Assembly: GCF_028640845.1 (NCBI RefSeq)
Contig: NC_080540.1
Coordinates: 265,021,958-265,085,957 of the forward strand
Reading direction: 5' to 3'
DNA: 64,000 bases
From: Ahaetulla prasina
Taxonomy: Eukaryota > Chordata > Lepidosauria > Squamata > Colubridae
Part shown: positions 10,299 through 21,480 of the stretch, piece after piece
Layout of the letters: the number at the start of each line of letters is the position of its first letter
How positions within the stretch are numbered: the stretch's first letter is position 1
The notes under the pieces: model-generated
The model's input: the letters and a program-made list of their open reading frames with translations, nothing else
Database searches by the model: none
What the model was told of the DNA's origin: nothing
Position numbers and translations under genes: made by a program

Positions 10299-12606
10299 TG
10301 TTACAAATACTAAACTGAGATGAGGTTGGTCGCATTGCATCTATTCTTCAAAGTTTACAATTTTATGAATAGACCTTTATAAGCTTCCTTTATTTACGTG
10401 ATTTAAACATCTTTATCAAGATACACAACAGCAAAGAGGAACATGGTTTGGTTCTTCAAATTGGGAAAAAGGATTTTATTTGAAGAATATGTGGAAACAA
10501 AGGATTTGATTTAAAGTCTGAGTGGAAATAAAGTGCTAATGGATAGAGTTATATAAAATGGAGATTAAGCCTTGGAGAAAATTGCTGTGAAAAAAATTAG
10601 GCAAAGCTTTCAGGATATCCAGAAGTAACTAAAATACTCAGTCTGGTTTACTTCTACATCTAAAAGTATGAGTGTGTCTGGAGGTGATTTTTTTTCTTTC
10701 CTAAAAACGGAAATACTTCACCACAAGCACCAGTTTTTTTCTTTCCAGGAACCACATTGCTTTCCCCAGGAGAAGCTTAAAGACAAAAGTGTCTAAGTAA
10801 GCTCATTCCTGGTTAATTAACCTCAATTAGGCATGGGAGTTGTGCTTATACAGGAATTAGGCAAATGTGTCTCCTGAATTTCCTTAGTAGATGGGGAAAA
10901 TATTAAGTTTTAATTGTTCTGGTTCAACCGAGACCTCTAGAGGTTTAGCTATCTGGAGGAAGCAATTACAAATTAACTAGGATCCTTATACAAAAAATAT
11001 TTTATATATGACCATGTGATAAGAAGAAAGTTCATTAAGAATTCTAATACTGATATAGCTAAGAGACAAAGATGGGAATTGGAAAATCTCTGGTTTGGAT
11101 TCTGCTTCTGCTATGAACTTTAGTAGAAGTTTAAGACAAATGACCAGATGTTATTCCTTTCTGCAACACAGGAGTAATAAAAATCTTGATTTGGCAAGCA
11201 GAATTACTGTAAATATTAAAATTAAATAAATAAGTGGCATGTTTATTATTTTAATGCATTATACAGATACTAATCCATGGTGATTTATGAGGAAAGATTA
11301 GATTCCGTCCAAGCAGGGGCAGTATTAATTAAGAATTTTTAATGAAGTACATGAGGTAGAGAAGTCTGACAAAGCAAATTTCTCTGTTGGAAAAATGTCA
11401 TGTACGGTTAGAAGAAAGAAGAGGAACAGTAGGAAGAGTGGGAATCCTCTGGCCATAATGTCTTTCAGATGAAATCAAGACTGATATGGGATATGATCAG
11501 AAGCTTTTGTAAGAGTATACAAAATATTTGGGGAAGAGGCTGAGTGGCACAATTGGCCTTTAAGAAGAATTCTGCTGATTCCAGATCTGTCCATCTTAAA
11601 AGCAGTAACTTAATTTAATTAAATTTAAATTACTTCCCACATAACATATAATATTTCACTCATTATTAGAAACTACAGTTTTAGTAAGTTTCTGGGGGCT
11701 GAATTTTATGGGTTATGGTTATGGGTTATAGGCTTATGGGAGAGCATTCATGCTCTGGGATGCAAGTACCCACCTTTGCCTAAATGAATTCATTTGTCAC
11801 ATTGTGATATAAGACTGACTAGATTTCGATATTACTCATAACAATGGGTACCTTAGTTCGTTCAAAGAAATTAACTAGTAATTTATCTTCACCCAATTAT
11901 ATCTCTAGTGGGTATGTATTTAAATCGTACATCAATTTTGTAGGATAAATTCAATAAACCTACATTAAACTTTATGCATACATTTATTATGGGTTTGTTT
12001 TCAAGGTAACTTTATTCTGTGATCTTCCTTTGTAGAATACAGAACAGCAACTTCATGCTCTTTTCTAGAATGCTTTCAACTGGACAACACTACATCATCT
12101 CCCATGAAATCCTATGACACTATTTTGACAGAGCAGCATTATTTAAAGAGACATTTATTGAGACTAATTTTCATTTTAGTTTAATTTAACATTCAGAGGA
12201 ACATCTCCACAGGTATGCAAGGACATTGTTTAGTCTTGATGTTATTACAAAATCTACATAAATTTGCATAAAGTAATTAGGCAGGGCTTGTGAATAACAA
12301 GCAATTATTGTATGTGGTCTGTCATGTAATCTCAGCTGACAAAACCTATATAAATTTTTCATTGCTGTTGAAAGGTCATAAAGAAATTGAAACTTTATTC
12401 TGAAGTCTTGTTCCAGAACACAAGTATTTAGAAAGACCATGAGGATCGATGAGGACGGTGGTAAGTATAACCTGCAGTAGAAGAGGACAATATGATGGCT
12501 AATAACAAGTACAACAGAAGCAATTCTTTAATAATAATTTAATCATTTCCAACAAACAAACAAGATAAATGGGATCAAACCAGTTCTTGGGAAAATTTGT
12601 TGGATG
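10299..12606. other. Long unclassified stretch
   Basis: About 2.3 kb without a gene. Around 11085-11240 a stretch loosely resembles a MIR/CORE-type SINE, but I cannot support it. The block 10740-10900 is non-repetitive, with TTAATTAACC-type motifs. All ORFs are short and featureless. Confidence 0.5.
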
Positions 12607-12614
12607 ATGTAAAA

Positions 12615-12728
12615 CAGGGGTGTCAAACCTATGATGGCATGTTGTCGTCACGTGATGTATCACAACCTTTTCCCCCTTTCACTAAACTGGGAGTCGGCGT
12701 GGCCAGCACGTGATGCATCAAGCCTGCA
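12615..12728. mobile_element. hAT-type MITE (CAGGGGTGTCAAAC family)
   Basis: It begins CAGGGGTGTCAAAC and ends in a worn terminal repeat. It is flanked by a perfect 8-bp duplication ATGTAAAA (12607-12614 and 12729-12736), the length typical of hAT elements. Relatives lie at 32348-32482 and 57387-57521. Confidence 0.8.
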
Positions 12729-12967
12729 ATGTAAAACAAAATGTAGTCTTTTAAAGCCATCGCAGAGAAAGAGGTACCATGGACAGCGGATATTCCCCTC
12801 TGTTCTTTTGGAAGTCATAATTACCCTGGCTGCTAGACTTTGATTAGGATAGTTTTGCACGAACCTATGAATGGATTGTTCAATTTACCTTAGTTTAATG
12901 TTACTTTTAGTGAACAATACAAGTTGCAATTATTTCACTGTGTCTTAGTCTGCAGAAAAAAAAGGAC

Positions 12968-13023
12968 AAGGGCCCTGAGTCCTTCGGGAGAAGGGCGGTA
13001 TAGAAATTTAAATAATAAATAAA
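12968..13023 (+). mobile_element. L2 LINE 3' end fragment
   Basis: It contains GCCCTGAGTCCTTCGGGAGA followed by GGGCGGTATAGAAAT and an AATAAATAA tail, the 3' terminus shared by all L2 copies here. Confidence 0.85.
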
Positions 13024-13579
13024 AAACACATTGGACTCTGAACTAGTGGCTACGGAGCTCCAAAACACATATCTCTCTTCCCACACCTGTGCAACTTTAT
13101 GCTGGAAAGAAGGCTCAAATGGAAGGGAAAGACAGCACCACAGTTGCCTGCAATTTTGTTTGAGGAGTCTGTCCTTCACAGCAGTCCATGCCAACTAAAG
13201 ACAGTAAATTCCCAAATCCAGATGGCTTCCAAAATCTCAAGCAATTCAGTCTGAAAGGAAACTTTTGTTCTGCTCCAAGTCCCACAGCCTCCAGGCACTG
13301 AGACAGAACATCAAAGAATCAATAGCATGGTTTATTTCAGGGGTGGTGATACATGACTCTCTTAATGTGATAGAATTTAGTCATTAGTACCAGTACTAGT
13401 ATTTAATATGCAATTGGTCATTAAGTGAGGACTATTGTAATAATATTTTGGAGAGATAGACAGAGATTAAACGTGAAAATGAACTTTTTTTAAAAGATTA
13501 CACTTATTTTTTTCTCCATTCAAACAAACCTTTATTTAGGGATAAAGAAACACAATATTTGGTAATATATTACTTTTAC
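13024..13579. other. Unclassified DNA
   Basis: No gene is recognised. A CAGGGGTGGTGAT at about 13339 could be a stray MITE end, but no partner was found. Confidence 0.5.
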
Positions 13580-13655
13580 TGAAATGAATTAATGAACTAG
13601 TTAATGTTAGTAGTTAATGAATTAATGAAGTAGTGAATTAATGAAGTGCTGTAGA
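13580..13655. repeat. Short degenerate minisatellite
   Basis: GAATTAATGAA(C/G)TAGT-like units are repeated about four times with variation, directly before a CR1 tail. Confidence 0.6.
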
Positions 13656-13755
13656 GTTTCCTGCCTAAGCAAGGGGTTGGACTAGAAGACCTCCAAGGTC
13701 CCTCCCAACTCTGTTATTCTATTCTATTCTATTCTATTCTATTCTATTCTATTCT
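13656..13755 (+). mobile_element. CR1 3' tail with (ATTCT)n
   Basis: The terminal CR1 block (GGGGTTGGACTAGAAGACCT, then CCAACTCTGTT) leads straight into about eight ATTCT units (13716-13755). CR1 tails ending in this pentamer are reported from snake genomes as microsatellite seeds. Confidence 0.9.
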
Positions 13756-14741
13756 AGAAACTTTAATCTGCACTTTTTTCTTTATTCTTTAATAGACATT
13801 GCATTGTTAGGAACTCACCTTTATTTTTTTCTCACTTTCTTATTATTTAACGAATTGTATGTATCAACTTATTACATAGTTGATTGTAGTGATAAGACAA
13901 TGGGCAGGGTTTGCATCTCAATGGCATATTTGACATCTTGCTTTTTTTTATTCTTCTTCCATTTATAGCTGGATTTAATGAATGCATAAGGCATAGGCCA
14001 AGTCCTGCATATATATATATTTATCTTGAAAAAATGGTGCCTGTTTTAGAATTTAAGCAGGATAGAAAAATAGCTGTTTTACAAAAATCTATATTCAAAA
14101 TCCAGTTGGCAGCAATTGTAAAATTTGTGATCATTTTTTGAAAATGCATACTCAATGCTGTTGTTAATATAGAAGTAACATAGGCCAGACTTATACTGCT
14201 TGACATATTCCTACTCAAAAGATTCATGCCTGTCACATTATTGTTGATGGCACAAGCCAGAAAAAAAGAGCTAGCGATAGTAATTGAGTCCTATGAACAA
14301 GTCTGAATGAAATTTAAATTCGTACTTCAAAGGATAAGCAAAGACATCTGCCTAAATAGATGTCAAGCTTGCATTCCTACATTTTCATTAAAATAATGTA
14401 ACGTAAGATCTTGCTTTTCTTCTGTCATATTTATTAGGAAATTGGTTTTTGTAAATTCTGTTTAACATGAATCCTTTCCTATGTTGTTGGTGGAAAGCTA
14501 ATAACTTTTGGCAGAGGGAATGAAGCAGAAGAGTGAAACTTTATTAAATAAAGTGTTCTGCAAGATTTAGTAGACTAAGATGGTGGCAAACATCAGTCTG
14601 GTAATAGTTTTTTTCTTGATTAACAAATCTATTAAAAGATTTAAACTTATGTGCAGAGAATGACTAGACTGATGTAGGATTTAAATTGGGGTGAAGTAGG
14701 AGGAAAAGCAGAGAAAAGGGAGGAGAAAATGTTGGTTATGC
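13756..14741. other. Unclassified DNA
   Basis: AT-rich, with a short TA run near 14009-14022. The ORFs at 13911-14141 and 14021-14236 overlap on opposite strands and show no features. Confidence 0.5.
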
Positions 14742-14827
14742 AGATATAGGTTGCCTCAGAAATTGTGAGTGCTCCATCAGTGGAGGTTCTCAAGAAGAGA
14801 TTGGAAAGCGTTTCCCAGAATGATATA
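14742..14827 (+). mobile_element. CR1 tail, left part (split by L2)
   Basis: The sequence encoding 'EIVSAPSVEVLKKRLESV' is the end of CR1 ORF2. It stops at ATATA (14823-14827) and continues at 18116. Confidence 0.8.
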
Positions 14828-14886
14828 TCTGTCCTGCAGATAGCCGGTTGTGAATCCCTCTTAGTGAGGGGGGCCAGGGGGTACAG

Positions 14887-17114
14887 GTGGGCTGGCTGAT
14901 TACGTACCTGGCTCCTTGCTACGTGACGGCAGCCCTGCCCGAGCTGCTGGAGATGATAGCCGGGATGGCGATTGAGACCCCCAGACTTATGGTCATGGGG
15001 GATTTCAACTTGCCGTCGGCGGGCGAATCGTCAATGGCAGCTCGGGAGTTCATGGCCTCCATGATGGCCTTGGACCTGACCCAGGTAGTTGATGTCCCCA
15101 CCCACGTCGGGGGTAACACACTGGACTTGATTTTCATCTCGGGACAATGGCTTAATGATCTGGAGTTAGGGGAATTAATATCTCAACCCCTGTCATGGTC
15201 AGATCATTTACTCCTTCAGCTAGACTTTCGGACCGCTACATCTCACCGCAGGGAGACGGAACCAGTTCAGTGGTTCTGTCCCAGGTGCCTGATGGACCCT
15301 GAGAGGTTTCTGATGGAGCTTGGGCCATTTCCAAGGGATTTAGCCCACGGCTCGGCCGAGGAACTGGCGGCTGCCTGGGAGGAGGAGGCGGCTGGTGCCT
15401 GGACCGCATCGTGCCTTTGCGGCTTCTGACCTGGTGACGAACTCAACCAGCTCCGTGGTATAACGAGGAGCTGAGAGAGATGAAGCACCAGAAAAGAAGC
15501 CTAGAGAGTGCCTGGAGGTCCAGCCGTTCCGAACCTGACCGAACACTAGCGAGGTCATATATTCAGACCTATCTAGTGGCGATCAGGGCAGCGAAACATA
15601 ACTATTTCTCTGCATTCATCGCATCGGCAGATAATCGCCCAGCCACCCTGTTTAGGGTGACCCGCTCCCTGCTCACACAGGACACTTGGGAAGATCTCTT
15701 ACAGGGACGTGCTGAGGATTTTGTACAGTATCTGTCTGATAAAATAGCTCAGATTCGGGATGGCTTGGACACTGATTGGATAGATCTGGGTGGGATGGCG
15801 GGGACAAGTCTTGAGAATGTTATCTGGGCTGAGTTCAATCCTGTGACTCCTGATGACATGGACAGGTTGTTGGGTAGGTTGAATCCTACCACATGTTTAT
15901 TGGACCCGTGTCCCTCCTGGAAGGTACTGGCCACACGGGAGGTCACACGAGGCTGGCTCCAGGGAGTTACCAATGCTTCATTGTTAGAGGGTGTTTTCCC
16001 CGCTGCCTTGAAAGAGGCGGTGGTGAGGCCCCTCCTTAAGAAGCCCTCCCTGGACCCGGCTGTATTAGCGAACTATTGTCCAGTCTCCAACCTTCACTTT
16101 CTGGCGAAGGTTGTTGAGAGTGTGGTGGCATATCAGCTTCCTCACTACCTGGAGGAAACTATCTAGACCCATTCCAGTCCGGTTTCAGACCCGGATACAG
16201 CACTGAGACAGCTTTGGTCGCGTTGGTGGATGACCTCTGGAGGGCCCTGGACAGGGGTTGTTCCTCTGTCCTAGTTCTATTAGATCTCTCAGCGGCTTTT
16301 GATACCATCGACCATGGTATCCTGCTGTGGCGGTTGGAGGGATTGGGGATGGGAGGCACCGTTTATCGGTGGTTCTCCTCCTATCTCTCTGAACGTTCAC
16401 AGACGGTGTTGGCAGGAGGGCAGAGATCGACCCCGAGGCGCCTCACTTGTCAGGGGTCTGTTCTCTCGCCTCTCCTGTTCAACATCTATATGAAGCCGCT
16501 GGGTGAGGTTATCCATGGTTTCGGGGTGGATTATCATCTGTACGCTGATGATACACAGCTGTACATTTCCACCCTGAACCACCCCAATGAAGCTGTTGAG
16601 GTGATGGGCCGGTGTCTTGAAGCCATGCGGGTCTGGATGGGGAGGAACAGGCTTTGACTCAACCCTTCCAAGACAGAGTGGCTATGGGTTCCGGCACAAT
16701 CAGCTTACACCATTGCTGACTGTGCGGGGGGGAGTACTGACCCCCAGGGGAGGAGTGCGCAACTTAGGCGTTCTCCTGGATGATTGGCTGTTCTTAGAGG
16801 AACATTTGACAGCTGTCGCCAGGGGAGCATTTTATCAGGTTCGCCTGATTTGCCAGTTGCGCCCCTTCCTTGACCGGGATGCCTTACGCACGGTCACTCA
16901 TGCCCTCGTCACTTCCCGCCTGGACTATTACAATGCTCTCTACATGGGGCTCCCCTTGAAGAGCACCAGGAGGCTCCAGTTAGTCCAGAATGCGGCTGCG
17001 CAGGGTGATAGAGGGAGCACCGCGTTGCTCCCATATAACACCCATCCTGCGCGGCCTACACTGGCTGCCGGTAGCCTTCCGGGTGCAATTCAAGGTTCTG
17101 GTCACCATCTTTAA
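14887..17114 (+). pseudogene. L2 ORF2 relic: endonuclease and reverse transcriptase
   Basis: ORF2 of L2 encodes an APE-type endonuclease followed by a reverse transcriptase for target-primed integration. Here the endonuclease C-terminal half is visible ('VMGDFNLPSAGESS' near 14991 and 'LSWSDHLLLQLDF' near 15205), then the linker, then RT pieces: 'LKEAVVRPLLKKPSLDP' near 16005, '[17 protein letters not shown]' near 16275, and 'YADDTQLYIS' with the catalytic Asp pair near 16545. The C-terminal 'VTSRLDYYNALYMGLPLK' follows near 16905. At least four frame changes separate the segments, and the usual 'GVPQGS' loop has lost its Val-Pro ('TCQGSVLSPLLF'). It cannot make a working enzyme. The 3' end of the coding region resumes after the LTR at 17695-17914. 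Confidence 0.9.
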
Positions 17115-17167
17115 AGCGCTCCATGGCTTAGGACTGGGATATCTACGAGACCGCCTTCTGCCGCCGA

Positions 17168-17694
17168 TGTCATGTCCCACTCCTCCGCTGACGGCCGGGT
17201 CAGGGAAATCCGAATCAGGCGTGCCTCTGCAGCTCTGCCAAAGTCCTAGCAAAGTCCTCAGGTCAGGCAGGAGATCAGAAAGTGACTTCAGTAAGATATG
17301 TTTAGACTTTGCCTGACTCAGAGAATGCCAGAAAGCAGATCCTTTATATAGGCCATGGGGTGTGGCTCCATGACTCAGCACTTATCCAGGCCTGCCCCTC
17401 CCTTCCTTCTGTTGCCTCCGCCTATCAAGTCTTCTGACGCGAGGGTCACTCCAGTCGGCAGCTGTTGGCAATAGACCTCCCTCAGGCTCACATGCTGTGG
17501 AGGAGGGGGAGGGGTCTAGTTTCTCCGTTTGTCTGGGCATGGAGCCAGAGTTGGGGGCTGGAGATATTTCCTCCTCTTTAGCCTGTCTGGGCATGAAGCC
17601 AGGGCTGGGGCCGGGAGGCATACTAGAACATTCCTCCGTGTTCAGAAGCAGATAAGCAGGCCCCGGCTGTGGTGAGATTGGGCGAGACACAACA
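17168..17694 (-). mobile_element. Solo LTR inside the L2, TGTTGTG family
   Basis: On the minus strand it opens TGTTGTGTCTCGCCC and closes with a GACATGACA end, a 527-bp TG...CA unit. A TATATAAAGG promoter box lies at about 17343-17354 on the minus strand. The flanks GCCGA (17163-17167) and GCCTA (17695-17699) look like a 5-bp duplication with one substitution, and the L2 sequence is continuous once the unit is removed. A related LTR with a perfect duplication lies 0.8 kb to the right at 18483-19007. Confidence 0.85.
17382..17693 (-). pseudogene. LTR-start ORF (possible Pol C-terminal tail)
   Basis: This frame opens at base 2 of the LTR (Val-Val-Ser-Arg-Pro...) and runs about 103 codons to a stop at 17382. 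It is Pro/Ser/Glu-rich at first. It ends with a Trp-Ser-Asp and Arg-rich segment ('ADWSDPRVRRLDRRRQQKEG') that is nearly the same as the end of the equivalent ORF in the gypsy LTR at 61374-61640 ('FWSDARSRRRNRRAQQRKS'). It has no start of its own in an upstream context, being in a solo LTR, and no known domain. The best explanation is a Pol tail coded by the LTR; function unknown. Confidence 0.5.
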
Positions 17695-17914
17695 GCCTAT
17701 TGCCTCCCAACGACCGGTGCGCTCCCACAGAGCGGGCCTCCTCCGGGTGCCGTCGACCAAGCAATGTAGGCTGGTGACCCCCAGGGGGAGGGCCTTCTCT
17801 GTGGCAGCACCGGCCCTGTGGAACGAGCTTCCTCCAGGGTTACGGCAACTCCCTGACTTCCGGACCTTCAGGCGTGAACTGAAGACTTTATTTCAGCGAG
17901 CTGGACTAGCCTAA
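17695..17914 (+). pseudogene. L2 ORF2 C-terminal end
   Basis: It continues L2 ORF2 after the LTR: 'SHRAGLLRVPSTKQCRLVTPRGRAFSVAAPALWNELP' in consecutive short blocks, then 'LPDFRTFRRELKTLFQRAG' and a stop. This is the conserved tail of L2/CR1-type ORF2, with no known catalytic role. It lies in a different frame from the last block before the LTR. Confidence 0.85.
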
Positions 17915-18115
17915 GAATAAAACATTTTTAGTCAAATTTTAATGGGTTTTAAACCGGTCTTTACCGTTTTAGTGATTTGGCTATTATAATATTTTGTTTT
18001 AATTGGGTTTTAAATTGCTTATTTATTATTGTTGTATTTTAATATGCCTGTGAACCGCCCTGAGTCCTATGGGAGATGATGTGGTATAAAAGTATGATTA
18101 ATAAATAAATAAATA

Positions 18116-18200
18116 ATATAAGGTTTCCTATTCAAACATGGGGTTGAATTAGAAGACCTCCAAGGTCCTTTCCAACTCTGTTATTCTGTATTCTATGTTC
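18116..18200 (+). mobile_element. CR1 tail, right part
   Basis: It resumes the CR1 interrupted at 14827: GGTTTCCTATTCAAACATGG, then AGAAGACCTCCAAGGTCCTT and TCTGTTATTCTGTATTCT. Confidence 0.85.
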
Positions 18201-18294
18201 TAATTTACATATAACCTTATTAACAATTGTAATATGTGTGTTAAAAACCCATTGTGTTAAGATTGCCTGAAAACCTTTGCTGTATGTATGTAAG

Positions 18295-18466
18295 CAGGGG
18301 TGGGTTCTTCTTACCTTTACTACCGGTTCGCAGTGGGATTGCACATGCTTGCTTCTGCGCATGTGCACAAGCTTCCTGATAATGTTGGGGTTGGTGAGCG
18401 GAGCCTCCCCCTGGTTTTACTACCGGTTAGCAAGAACCAATCTGAACCAGGGGCAACCCACCACTG
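18295..18466. mobile_element. hAT-type MITE
   Basis: It starts CAGGGGTGGGTTC and ends CAACCCACCACTG, which are imperfect terminal inverted repeats. Flanks TATGTAAG (18287-18294) and GATGTAAG (18467-18474) agree at 7 of 8 positions. Two internal ACTACCGGTT copies lie near 18319 and 18420. It is non-coding. Confidence 0.8.
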
Positions 18467-18482
18467 GATGTAAGTGTGTAAG

Positions 18483-19007
18483 TGTTCTGTCCCCTCTCGC
18501 CTCTGTCCAAGCAATGGCTTAATTAGCCGGCACTATCAGCTCTGGCAGCAAACTAGTGAGCATCTGCCAAGTGACTCTGTTATCTCCCTTGATGCCAATG
18601 AGTCACCCAGGAACAAACAGTACTTCAACTCTAGTCAAGCAGTTGATTTGCCTGCTACGAAGAGGCATAGCAGCCCTTGCTGGTTTTATATCCTTTGGGG
18701 TGTTGCTCCATGACTCAGCACTTCCTAGGCCTGCCCCACCCCTGCTTCTGTTGTTCCCGCCTCTCTTGCCTACGAAACCTAGGGTCCAACCAGGCCTGAT
18801 TGCCATCAGCTGGGTCTGGAGGCGTGGCCGGGGGGGGAAGAGTCAGGGGACGGAGGCCTCGTTATCTCCTCCACCTGGCCTGCCTCTTGGTCCTGGAGCT
18901 GAGCCAGGGAAGTTGGTGCTCCCGAGGTAAGTCCTGATGGCCCTTCCCCCTCACATTCCAAGTCACTTTCTGGCAGGGGGCCTGGCTCGGGGGGCGCAGA
19001 CACAACA
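18483..19007 (-). mobile_element. Solo LTR with perfect 5-bp duplication
   Basis: On the minus strand the unit begins TGTTGTGTCTGCGCC and ends GGGGACAGAACA, 525 bp. GTAAG flanks it on both sides (18478-18482 and 19008-19012). A GATATAAAACC promoter box is at about 18684-18700 on the minus strand. It is the same family as 17168-17694, including a shared GAGTCATGGAGC region just upstream of the TATA box. It begins only 8 bp after the duplication of the preceding MITE. Confidence 0.9.
18806..19006 (-). pseudogene. LTR-start ORF, acidic segment
   Basis: It opens at base 2 of the LTR (Val-Val-Ser-Ala-Pro...), with 'PGPLPESDLECEGEG', closely parallel to 'PGLLDSDDSESEGED' in the LTR at 61373. It stops at 18806. 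In another frame just downstream, 'WLDPRFRRQERREQQKQG' preserves the basic tail, so one frameshift, possibly in the C run near 18830, separates the two halves. Confidence 0.45.
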
Positions 19008-19012
19008 GTAAG

Positions 19013-19578
19013 TTATTGAAGGAAACCATAAACAGACACAAACATTTTAGAAATTATACTGAATGCCCTACTTGAATAACATACGTGTTATGTCCAAGTA
19101 TGAGAAAGTAGTCAATAGTTATCCAAAGCCTTCAAAAGACCCTGTTCACAAAACCTGGAAGAAAAGCAAATAGAAGTGTCTCTGCATACATTACATAAGA
19201 ATACAAACCTTAGAACTGATGCATTCATTTTTTTTCTACACTGAATGTATTCTATGTTATGTAGGAAAGCATTCTTGTTGCCAAATTCTACAAAGGATCC
19301 AAAGATCAATACAAAGTTTCAGTGTATAACTTATCTACTTCTTAAAAGTTAGGAATGACAATATATATCAGGTATTAAGAATAGTCATTTTATATTTCCT
19401 ATGACATACTGATTAATTTTTGTTCGGTTAGTGATTCCAAGTCTCCCTGATGACATTTTCATGAGTGACACTTTAACATTTATTGATGTATGTGTGGCAT
19501 CAATAAATTAAATAGAAAGGAGAAATATTATTTGGGAGATACAGTTGATTTAAAATAGTTGCCTTTCAGTCACCAGAA
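19013..19578. other. Unclassified DNA
   Basis: AT-rich, with no gene and no recognised repeat. Confidence 0.5.
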
Positions 19579-19817
19579 CTGTAGTAGCCCAGTGGTTAGA
19601 ATGGAGTATTGCAGACTAATTCTGCAGACTGCCAGCTGCAGCAGTTCGGCAGTTCAATTCTCACTGGCTCAAGACTCAGCCTTCCATCCTTCCGAGGTCA
19701 GTAAAATGAGGACCCCATACTCTTGGAGGAAATATGCTGATTCTGTAAACTGCTTAGAGAGGGCTGTAAAGCACTGTGAAGTGGTATATAAGTTTCAGTG
19801 CTATTGCCATTGCTATT
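19579..19817 (+). mobile_element. tRNA-derived SINE
   Basis: Same family as 9786-9998. It has CCCAGTGGTTAGAATGGAGTA (A-box region), AGTTCAATTC (B-box region), GTAAAATGAGGACCCC, and a 3' GTATATAAGT followed by a CTATTGCCATTGCTATT tail. The B-box region carries a short GCAGCAGTTCGGCAGTTC duplication. Confidence 0.85.
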
Positions 19818-20369
19818 TTAACACCAATAGAACATGCCAAATATATGTGAAAATGCTGTTACAAACTGCATTGTGATTTTATCCAGTCATTAGCTGCATA
19901 AAAACATTAATGACCAATTAATGTAAGCCTCAATAAAAGAAAATATATTGCAGTTTGAATTTCTGATTTCTCTGTTATGCAGATTTATTGTTTTTCATAT
20001 AACTATCCTGTCAATGTAATCCTAAAGGATTATGATACATTGTGTTTTAACCAAAAGTGATTTATATGTTTTTCTGATGATAAAATTTCTACCCTATTGG
20101 AATCTAAACCAATTCCCAGTGACTTACAGCAAAATAAAACGCAAGATATATAATCACCTTGAAAGTCTGATATCAAATTTGAAAGCTTCACAACATTTTC
20201 CTTTTTCTTTCTCTTATACCAGAGAGAATTAAGGTTGAGTCATTATAACCTTCTTCCTTTCCTGGGTTTAATTCATGTTTTGCTACCTGCTGCATTCCTT
20301 TTCCAAGGTTGCTTCTGTAATTCTCTGCAGCTTTCAGCTAGAGTGGGAGGGGGCAGGAAATATAGATTT
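19818..20369. other. Unclassified DNA
   Basis: AT-rich; the 66-codon ORF at 20032-20232 has no features. Confidence 0.5.
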
Positions 20370-20522
20370 AAATTCTCATTCAGTCATGAAGCTCACTGAG
20401 TGACTCTGGGCTCTCTCTTGCCCTAACTGACAAAACACGATTATTGGGAACATAAAAGGAGGAGGGCATGGTATATTAAGCTCTTGGAGAACAGAGACGA
20501 AATAAATGCAATAAATAAATCA
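20370..20522 (+). mobile_element. Squamate SINE, degraded
   Basis: CATGAAGCTCACTGAGTGACTCTGGG and the reduced CTCTCTTGCCCTAACTGACA block, then AAATGCAATAAATAAAT, match the 3' two-thirds of a tRNA-type squamate SINE. Confidence 0.6.
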
Positions 20523-21279
20523 GAAGATTAATGCTACAGGCTTGTGTGTCAGGGTGATTGTATCACAAATGGAAAACAACCCATTGGTTAACAGTCCCTT
20601 CAAAAAAAAAATCTTATTTTCAAATAAATGAGAATCAGTATAAGGCAATGCAGCACATTTCAGCCTTGATCCAAAGCTCTATATTTCCAGGTATGTCAGC
20701 TACAATCCAACCACAAAATTGCTTTTTTATTTGTAATGGAGCAAATAATGCCAACCCTTGTTTCTTAACACGTAAGAGTCAGATTGACTTTCATTTGCAT
20801 GAAAATAATAATAATTATAATTACCATGCTTCATTGTAAATATATAAAAATTAACTTGTTGAAATATGCTGATTATTACATTTTTTTAAAAAGTGGGGGG
20901 AAGGATAGTAACTCCAAAGATAACACTTACTATTAAAGGTAAATTATTTATGAATTGGAAAAAGAATTTTTGAAAAGATAGGAAACAAACCTGCAAATGT
21001 AGGATATAATTGCAATTTGCTCTTGGAGCAACTATCATTAAACTTATTATAGGTTTAGTCTGGCAAGATTCTGTCTACATGGCTTGACCAAATAAAGAAC
21101 TGAATTTTGTCTAGGTTATTCCATGTTATTCTTAGGCTGGAACTGATAGGATGTGACTTCTGTTTCTGTAGCCCTTTGGAGGTCTTCCCACCTCTTCACA
21201 GAATGCAGTGATTTCTTTCTGGCTGAGATGCCATCTCTGTCTCCCGTGAGAGAATTTCAGCTCTAGTGCAGATGGCAGC
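20523..21279. other. Unclassified DNA
   Basis: No repeat is recognised. The 93-codon ORF at 20558-20839 shows no domain or bias and is probably chance. Confidence 0.5.
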
Positions 21280-21480
21280 AGCTTGCAACTTTCCCTGCCA
21301 GCTTCACCAACAGGGAAGGTTGCAAATGGTGATTACATTATGACAAGGCAACTGGTCATAAATGGTAGTGCAAAATTTTCTGACAGATTGAAGAGTTTTA
21401 CCAGTGGTAAAACACCCATTCCATGATTGTCATAGTTCCAGAAGGTTGTTAAATGAATGGTCATAAGGTGGGGGTGACCT
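21280..21480. mobile_element. Eroded TA-flanked DNA transposon relic (tentative)
   Basis: AGGGAAGGTTGCAAATGGTGAT and the later GGTTGTTAAATGAATGGTCATAA resemble internal parts of the element at 41777-42142. Its ends are not preserved. Confidence 0.35.

Larger units (their letters stand above)
14828..18115 (+). mobile_element. L2 LINE inserted in CR1, itself split by a solo LTR
   Basis: A 5'-truncated L2 of about 2.8 kb, not counting the 527-bp LTR at 17168-17694. It ends with TGTGAACCGCCCTGAGTCCT, the GGTATAAA block and an (AAAT)n tail. ATATA on both sides (14823-14827, 18116-18120) is the likely target duplication, and the surrounding CR1 tail resumes exactly after it. Confidence 0.9.

Noticed and set aside
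11085..11240. MIR/CORE-SINE copy
   Set aside because: Only loose similarity; I could not match box motifs or the core with confidence.
13339..13353. MITE end at CAGGGGTGGTGAT
   Set aside because: No matching second end or target duplication was found nearby.
20558..20839. 93-codon ORF
   Set aside because: No domain, signal or bias, and AT-rich like its surroundings; treated as chance.
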